Assembly: GCA_003512805.1 (NCBI GenBank)
Contig: DOOK01000284.1
Span: 1-10,177, forward strand
Source: Erwinia sp.
Lineage (GTDB): Bacteria; Pseudomonadota; Gammaproteobacteria; Enterobacterales; Enterobacteriaceae
DNA length: 10,177 bases
Reading direction: 5' to 3'
Part shown: positions 5,709-10,177 of the stretch, in pieces
How the letters are laid out: the number at the start of each line of letters is the position of its first letter
How positions within the stretch are numbered: position 1 is the stretch's first letter
Program-made: the position numbers and the translations under genes
The notes under the pieces: model-generated
Seen by the model: the letters and a program-made list of their open reading frames with translations, nothing else
Database searches by the model: none
Told to the model about the DNA's origin: nothing

Positions 5709-7643
5709 ATGAAATTTCTCGCACCTGGGCGCTGGAGCCTCGGCGTTAAGCTGTCGGTAATCACCTCGCTAAGCGTAGCCACATTATTTCTGATCTTAAC
5801 GCTGGCGCTAACGAATAACGCATCCAATCAAATGCAGGCCTTAACGCTGGAAAATATGGAAGATCAGGTCGCCGGCATTGGCGATATGGCGACCATGTTT
5901 AATAGCACGCTGAGTGAAGAAGTCACCAACTACACCGCGCTTTTTCAAAGCTTTTTACCAAAACAGTTCTCTCGCGATCCCGTTGAGCGCGTGACTGTTG
6001 GTACGGAACAGGCACCTGTGCTGCGTGCAGGACTCAAAACACTGAATCTGGACGAGAGTCTGGTCGATGATTTCCTGGCACGTACCGGCGCTATCTCTAC
6101 CATTTTCGTCCGTACCGGCGACGACTTTCTGCGTGTTTCGACCTCACTGCGTAAAGAGAATGGCGATCGTGCTATCGGTACCCGACTGGATCGCACCAGC
6201 CCGGCCTGGCAGCGGGTTCAGCAGGGCCAAATCTTTCAGGGCGTCGCTATGCTGTTCGGCAAGCGCTATATCACGCAGTATCAGCCGGTAAAAGACGCCA
6301 GCGGACAGGTCATTGGTATTCTGTTTGTCGGCGTGGATATTACCAAACAGTACGCGCTGATTAGAGAAAAAGTCCTGACGAAGAAATTGGGCGAAAGCGG
6401 CCACTTCTCCGTGCTGAGCGACGCGCCTGGCAAAACCTATGGTCAGTATGTGTTCCATCCTGAGCACGAAGGCCAGCTGCCAGACTGGCCGGAAGCCACC
6501 CGCCAGCTCCTGCTGAGCCAGAACACCGGTAAAGTAGAGGTTAAAGACGCTAACGGTGAAGCACAGATCATGGCGTGGCATCATTTGCCAGAATGGCACT
6601 GGGTCATTTTGGGAGAGGTCAATAAAGCCAGCCTGCTGGCGCCGATCCAATACACCCGCAATCTGTTTCTGACGCTGGGTGCCGCGCTTGTTGCCCTGTT
6701 CGCGCTGGGCTTTATTACTGTCACGCACCGTTGGATAAGCAGGCCGCTACAGCAGGTTATTGAGCTGGCCGAACACTACTCTGCCGGTAATTTGCAGGCC
6801 ACACTGTCTACTCAACGCCATGATGAGGTGGGGAAACTGATCGTCGCGATCAATGGTATTGGCGACGGACTGGATCGCATCGTTTCGCAGGTACGTGAAG
6901 CCGCACAGGAGATCAGCAGCGGAACGGACGCCATTGCCTCCAGCAGTGAAAACATCAGTGAACAGATCACGCGTCAGGCGGCCAGCGTTGAAGAAACCTC
7001 TGCCAGTATGGAGCAGCTGAGCGCCACCGTGGCACAAAATGCCGCTAACGTTTCTCAGGCGCTGACCCTGGTGGGTGAAGCCGCGACGGCAGTGGGTAAA
7101 GGTGGTGAAACGGTGACGCGTTCCGTGACGACCATGACCGATATTAAGAGCGCCTCGCAGAGTATTGCCGATATCACCCATGTGATTGAGTCAATCGCCT
7201 TCCAGACCAATATCCTGGCGCTTAACGCTGCGGTAGAAGCGGCACGCGCGGGCGAGCACGGTAAGGGTTTCGCGGTGGTTGCAGCGGAAGTCCGTGCGCT
7301 GGCACAACGCAGCGCCACGGCGGCCAAAGAGATTGATAGTCTGATTGAAAACTCGCTCAGCAAAGTCGTTCAGGGCCATAACCTTTCCGAGCAGACGCGC
7401 CAGTCAATGGAAGAGATCGTTGGCCGTATCGAGCAGGTAAAGGTATTGATGAGTGAAATTAACGTCGCGTCTAAAGAGCAGTCGGCGGGCATCGGCCAGG
7501 TCAATATTGCGATGAACCAGATTGGGCAGGCCACGCATGAAAGTACCGAGCTGGTCGCAACTTCCGAGTTGACCGCCCATGAACTGAGCCGCAAAGGTCA
7601 TCATCTGACCGATCTGGTACAGGTTTTCCGCGTTAAGGCATAA
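5709..7643 (+). CDS. Methyl-accepting chemotaxis protein with Cache-type sensor
   Basis: A transmembrane chemoreceptor that senses a ligand in the periplasm and controls CheA through CheW. 644 residues: TM1 at about 14-35; a large periplasmic sensor (36-316) with [16 protein letters not shown] and RAIGTRLD (132-161), [14 protein letters not shown] and [14 protein letters not shown] (183-212), typical of the single Cache / Cache3-Cache2 fusion class rather than the four-helix sensor of Tsr and Tar; TM2 at about 318-339; HAMP at 340-395 ([20 protein letters not shown]); a signalling domain with a methylation helix ([19 protein letters not shown], 423-441) and the highly conserved hairpin tip [18 protein letters not shown] to [10 protein letters not shown] (493-535). 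It ends VQVFRVKA with no NWETF-type CheR/CheB-docking pentapeptide, so its adaptation would need help from other receptors. The ribosome site is weak (ACAGG, 8-12 nt before the ATG). Ligand unknown; Cache receptors of this type often bind organic acids or amino acids. It sits between yjfP and bsmA, adjacent in E. coli, so it looks like an added gene. Confidence 0.96.
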   Translation: MKFLAPGRWSLGVKLSVITSLSVATLFLILTLALTNNASNQMQALTLENMEDQVAGIGDMATMFNSTLSEEVTNYTALFQSFLPKQFSRDPVERVTVGTEQAPVLRAGLKTLNLDESLVDDFLARTGAISTIFVRTGDDFLRVSTSLRKENGDRAIGTRLDRTSPAWQRVQQGQIFQGVAMLFGKRYITQYQPVKDASGQVIGILFVGVDITKQYALIREKVLTKKLGESGHFSVLSDAPGKTYGQYVFHPEHEGQLPDWPEATRQLLLSQNTGKVEVKDANGEAQIMAWHHLPEWHWVILGEVNKASLLAPIQYTRNLFLTLGAALVALFALGFITVTHRWISRPLQQVIELAEHYSAGNLQATLSTQRHDEVGKLIVAINGIGDGLDRIVSQVREAAQEISSGTDAIASSSENISEQITRQAASVEETSASMEQLSATVAQNAANVSQALTLVGEAATAVGKGGETVTRSVTTMTDIKSASQSIADITHVIESIAFQTNILALNAAVEAARAGEHGKGFAVVAAEVRALAQRSATAAKEIDSLIENSLSKVVQGHNLSEQTRQSMEEIVGRIEQVKVLMSEINVASKEQSAGIGQVNIAMNQIGQATHESTELVATSELTAHELSRKGHHLTDLVQVFRVKA

Positions 7644-7691
7644 AGCATCGGGATGGCTTACACTTCAGGCAGTCCATCAAGAGGCGTGCTT

Positions 7692-8015
7692 ATGACAAAG
7701 TTATCCCTTTTTTTTGTGCTGTTGCTGGCGGGCTGTAGCCTGACTCAAACCACGCCGCAGCCACCGCCACCGCCGCAAGCGCAGGCACAGGAAATCACGC
7801 GTGCGCAGAGCCCGACGCTGACGCGGCTGGGCACCGTCAGCGTTTCGATGCGCGGCTCGCCTGACGATGCAGCACGGGCTATTGCCGCTAAAGCCAACGA
7901 GGCGGGTGCGAAGTATTACGTTATCCAGATGATCAGCGAAACGGTCATGCCGGGCCGCTGGTATTCGACGGCCGTGCTGTATGGCCCGTCAGCTCCCGCC
8001 GGTCGCACGCAGTAG
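7692..8015 (+). CDS. bsmA: Biofilm/peroxide-resistance lipoprotein BsmA (YhcN domain)
   Basis: BsmA (YjfO) is a small lipoprotein linked in E. coli to biofilm stress resistance and acid/peroxide tolerance. The 107-residue protein has a lipoprotein signal peptide with lipobox L-A-G-C and lipidated Cys15; Ser at +2 predicts the outer membrane. A Pro/Gln-rich linker (QPPPPPQAQAQ) follows, then the YhcN/DUF1471 domain (about 40-98): LGTVSVSMRGSPDDAARAIA and AKYYVIQMISE, with W-Y-S-T-A-V-L-Y at the end. The C-terminal tail GPSAPAGRTQ goes beyond the E. coli protein. The ATG at 7692 is chosen over an open frame 39 nt upstream because it gives the signal peptide and has GAGG (7681-7684) 7 nt before it. 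It follows the chemoreceptor by 48 bp with no visible terminator, so read-through from the FliA transcript is possible. Its last 27 bp overlap the end of aidB on the other strand. Confidence 0.9.
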   Translation: MTKLSLFFVLLLAGCSLTQTTPQPPPPPQAQAQEITRAQSPTLTRLGTVSVSMRGSPDDAARAIAAKANEAGAKYYVIQMISETVMPGRWYSTAVLYGPSAPAGRTQ

Positions 8016-9596
8016 CAGGCGCTGACAGACTTTTTCCGACAGCGTCGCAAATCCGCGCAGCTGTCGGCACCAGGCATCGGCAATGCAGGGCTCCAGCTGC
8101 GTCATTACCTGCACGCCACAGCACAGGTTGAACAGGCTTTCGCAAAGTGCGCGCGCCTGCGCCTCCTGCGGGTGGCGCAACAGCAGTTTTAGCTGGCGCC
8201 AGGCACTGTCGAAATAGCGGCTTTGCCCCCTGACCGCCTCAAACTCTTTCGTTAGCAAGTCTATGGCGGCTGGCTGTTTGCTCAGCACGCGTAATACATC
8301 CAGGCACATGACGTTACCTGCCCCTTCCCAGATACTGTTAACCGGCATCTCACGGTAAATTCTCGCCAGCTCGCTCTCTTCGCAGTAGCCGATGCCGCCC
8401 AGCATTTCCATCGATTCTGCGACAAAGCTAACGCCGCGCCTACACACAACGTATTTTGCTGCAGGCGTAAACAGCCGGCTAAAGAGTTTGCCCGCCTCAC
8501 CGCTTTCCGCCGACCATGCGCCAGCCAGCCGCAGCAACATAGCCGTCTGTGCTTCCAGTAGCAGCGCCTGCGAGCAAAGTTGCTGACGCATCAACGGCTG
8601 ATCCACCAAGCTTTTTCCCTGCACCTGACGCTGATGGCTATGATAAAGCGCCACGGAAAAGGCGCGGCGCATCATCGCATGGCTGGCCAGCGCGCAGTCA
8701 AACCGGGTATAGCCGCCCATTTTTAAAATCTGCCGGACGCCTTCGCCCTCTTCGCCAATCAGCCAGCCGCTGGCGGCAAAGAACTCGGCTTCGCTGCTGG
8801 CATTGGAGCGATTGCCCAATTTGTCCTTCAGCCGCTCCAGCCGCACGGCATTACGGCTGCCGTCCGGCAGCAGGCGCGGCAGGAAAAAACAGGAAAGCCC
8901 GCCTTTGGCCTGCGCCAGAATCAGATGCGCATCACTCTGCGGCACCGAAAAAAACCACTTATGGCCGGTGAGCCGGTATTCACCCTCGCCGGCCAGTTCA
9001 GCACGAGTGGTGTTGCTCAACACGTCCGTGCCGCCCTGTTTTTCGGTCATGCCCATACCGATAAGCAGCCCACGCTTCTGCTCGCCCGGCTGCAAATGCG
9101 GATCGTAACGGTCAGAAAGCAACGGCGACAGCCAGTCGTGAAAAAGCGCAGGCAGCCGGGCTTTCAGTAACGGAATGGCGCCGAAAGTCATGGTGATGGG
9201 GCAAAGCGTCCCCGCTTCCACCTGAGCATGCAGAATAAAACGGGCGGCGCGCGCGACAAAGGCTGCGGGCGGTGCATTCTCCTGCCACGGCAGATTGTGC
9301 ACGCGATTGCTGCACAGTCCCTGCATCAACAGATGCCAGGCAGGATGAAAACGCAGGTCGTCCAGCCGTTCGCCCCGCGAGTCATAGCGCAACAGTTCCG
9401 GTGGACAGCTGTTAGCCAGCCGGCCTAACTCCAGCGACTCGGCGCTGCCCAGCTGCTGCCCGACGGAAGCCAGCAGATCGCAGTCCCAGCCAGCCCCTTC
9501 ACGCAAAACGGCTTCACGCAGCGGCGTGTCGGAAAGAAAAAGATTACTGTTGGTTAGTGGACGAGGCTGATTGAAAACGTGGTGGGTAGTGTTCAT
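7989..9596 (-). CDS. aidB: Acyl-CoA dehydrogenase-family alkylation-response protein AidB
   Basis: AidB is an FAD-containing acyl-CoA dehydrogenase homologue induced in E. coli by alkylating agents through Ada; it binds DNA, has weak isovaleryl-CoA dehydrogenase activity and is thought to protect DNA. The protein has 535 residues (E. coli about 541) and the family start HHVFNQPRPLTNSNLFLSD. Motifs: PITMTFGAIPLL (133-144), GMGMTEKQGGTDV (180-192; flavin-site signature), GHKWFFSVPQSDA (211-223), LERLKDKLGNRSNAS (253-267), EMLGGIGYCEESEL (397-410) and REMPVNSIWEGAGN (415-428), where Glu424 is at the position of the catalytic base in medium-chain dehydrogenases. The C-terminal helical domain (about 440-535), basic and DNA-binding in E. 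coli, is the most divergent part. AAGGAGGT (9601-9608), an ideal ribosome site, lies 4 nt before the ATG. It follows rlmB by 100 bp on the same strand. I could not identify an Ada box or a clear promoter in that gap. Confidence 0.97.
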   Translation of the reverse strand: MNTTHHVFNQPRPLTNSNLFLSDTPLREAVLREGAGWDCDLLASVGQQLGSAESLELGRLANSCPPELLRYDSRGERLDDLRFHPAWHLLMQGLCSNRVHNLPWQENAPPAAFVARAARFILHAQVEAGTLCPITMTFGAIPLLKARLPALFHDWLSPLLSDRYDPHLQPGEQKRGLLIGMGMTEKQGGTDVLSNTTRAELAGEGEYRLTGHKWFFSVPQSDAHLILAQAKGGLSCFFLPRLLPDGSRNAVRLERLKDKLGNRSNASSEAEFFAASGWLIGEEGEGVRQILKMGGYTRFDCALASHAMMRRAFSVALYHSHQRQVQGKSLVDQPLMRQQLCSQALLLEAQTAMLLRLAGAWSAESGEAGKLFSRLFTPAAKYVVCRRGVSFVAESMEMLGGIGYCEESELARIYREMPVNSIWEGAGNVMCLDVLRVLSKQPAAIDLLTKEFEAVRGQSRYFDSAWRQLKLLLRHPQEAQARALCESLFNLCCGVQVMTQLEPCIADAWCRQLRGFATLSEKVCQRLLLRATGGS

Positions 9597-9669
9597 CCTG
9601 ACCTCCTTCTATAGGCACACATTCAGTATGCAAAAGAGAACGTCACAGGCGAGCAGCAGCAGAAGATTT

Positions 9670-9690
9670 CGGGGCGCGGATCACGCCCCG
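9670..9690 (-). terminator. Hairpin after rlmB, weak terminator
   Basis: CGGGGCG (9670-9676) pairs with CGCCCCG (9684-9690) with a 7-nt loop, starting 6 nt after the rlmB stop. On the minus strand only AAATCTTCT follows, with no U run, so it may slow or partly stop transcription, leaving some read-through into aidB. Confidence 0.5.
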
Positions 9691-9696
9691 GAGAGA

Positions 9697-10177
9697 TTAT
9701 TTTGCGCGCTGGCGCACAGCCTCAAACAGGCAGATGCCGGTTGCAACCGATACATTGAGTGAGGAAACGCTCCCCGCCATAGGGATGCTAATCAGCTCGT
9801 CGCAGTGCTCACGTGTCAGGCGACGCATTCCTTCGCCCTCGGCACCCATAACCAGCGCCATCGGGCCGGTCATTTTGCTTTGATACAGCGTGTGGTCGGC
9901 TTCACCTGCCGTGCCCACGAGCCAGACGTTGGCTTCCTGTAGCATACGCATGGTGCGCGCCAGGTTGGTCACCCGGATCAGCGGCACGTTTTCCGCCGCG
10001 CCGGAGGCGACCTTTTTCGCCGTCGCATTTAGCTGAGCAGAGCGATCTTTTGGCACGATCACCGCATGCACGCCAGCCGCGTCGGCGCTACGTAGGCAGG
10101 CGCCCAGGTTATGCGGATCGGTTACGCCGTCCAGGATCAGCAGAAAAGGCTTCTCCAGCTTTTCCAGCAGATCCGGC
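9697..10177 (-). CDS. rlmB: 23S rRNA (guanosine-2'-O-)-methyltransferase RlmB, C-terminal part
   Basis: RlmB methylates the 2'-O of G2251 in the peptidyl-transferase P loop of 23S rRNA, using S-adenosylmethionine. The visible part is the last 159 residues of about 243; the start lies beyond the window's right edge, with an open frame to base 10176. It is the SPOUT-class catalytic domain with the trefoil knot: motif 1 [21 protein letters not shown] near the right edge, motif 2 [12 protein letters not shown], and motif 3 [20 protein letters not shown], which form the cofactor site and contain the conserved Asn, Glu and Ser/Asn of the family. The C-terminus FEAVRQRAK is nearly that of E. coli. 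A GTG at 10069-10071 is internal, not the start. Confidence 0.97.
   Translation of the reverse strand, partial: PDLLEKLEKPFLLILDGVTDPHNLGACLRSADAAGVHAVIVPKDRSAQLNATAKKVASGAAENVPLIRVTNLARTMRMLQEANVWLVGTAGEADHTLYQSKMTGPMALVMGAEGEGMRRLTREHCDELISIPMAGSVSSLNVSVATGICLFEAVRQRAK

Noticed and set aside
7989..9596. Long plus-strand ORFs opposite aidB, up to 140 codons.
   Set aside because: Shadows of a GC-rich coding gene; aidB is unambiguous, and the opposite frames have no motifs or ribosome sites.
9609..9696. Ada-type activator site or sigma-70 promoter for aidB in the rlmB-aidB gap.
   Set aside because: A CATACT at about -30 has no matching -35, and I found no sequence I could confidently equate with the E. 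coli Ada-binding site.

Overview
The window looks like a chromosomal segment of an enterobacterium. The near-identity of ribosomal proteins S6, S18 and L9 and of RlmB and FklB to the Escherichia coli versions, and the order of the core genes, put it in Enterobacterales. The absence of several genes that E. coli carries between these blocks, and the general style of the genes, suggest a relative outside the Escherichia group (Erwinia/Pantoea-like is an inference from memory, not shown directly).

Layout, left to right. (1) The 3' end of cpdB (+), a periplasmic 2',3'-cyclic phosphodiesterase/3'-nucleotidase, with a hairpin after it. (2) A gap of about 620 bp between cpdB and fklB. On the minus strand it hides a 38-codon ORF with a very good ribosome binding site; its N-terminus (MRELNKNDIAVAAG) resembles the leader peptides of class II microcins. 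(3) fklB (-), a cytoplasmic FKBP-type prolyl isomerase, divergent from ytfB/oapA (+), an inner-membrane cell-division protein with a peptidoglycan-binding OapA domain. (4) Between the convergent ytfB and rplI genes, an array of four near-identical terminator hairpins with a period of about 61-65 bp. (5) The ribosomal/primosomal operon rpsF-priB-rpsR-rplI (-), with a strong sigma-70 promoter and a leader of about 93 nt where S6:S18 autoregulation would be expected. (6) A small unrecognised secreted protein (+), preceded by a leader with overlapping inverted repeats, tail to tail with yjfP (-), an alpha/beta-hydrolase esterase. (7) A methyl-accepting chemotaxis protein (+) driven by a near-perfect FliA (sigma-28) promoter and set between yjfP and bsmA, which are adjacent in E. 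coli. (8) bsmA (+), a YhcN-domain outer-membrane lipoprotein whose 3' end overlaps that of aidB (-), an acyl-CoA dehydrogenase-like alkylation-response protein. (9) The 3' two thirds of rlmB (-), the 23S rRNA Gm2251 methyltransferase, upstream of aidB on the same strand.

Most genes are housekeeping. The parts that look accessory or unusual are the microcin-like small ORF, the terminator array, the FliA-driven chemoreceptor and the small secreted protein with its structured leader. No tRNA, rRNA, insertion sequence, integrase or CRISPR array was seen.
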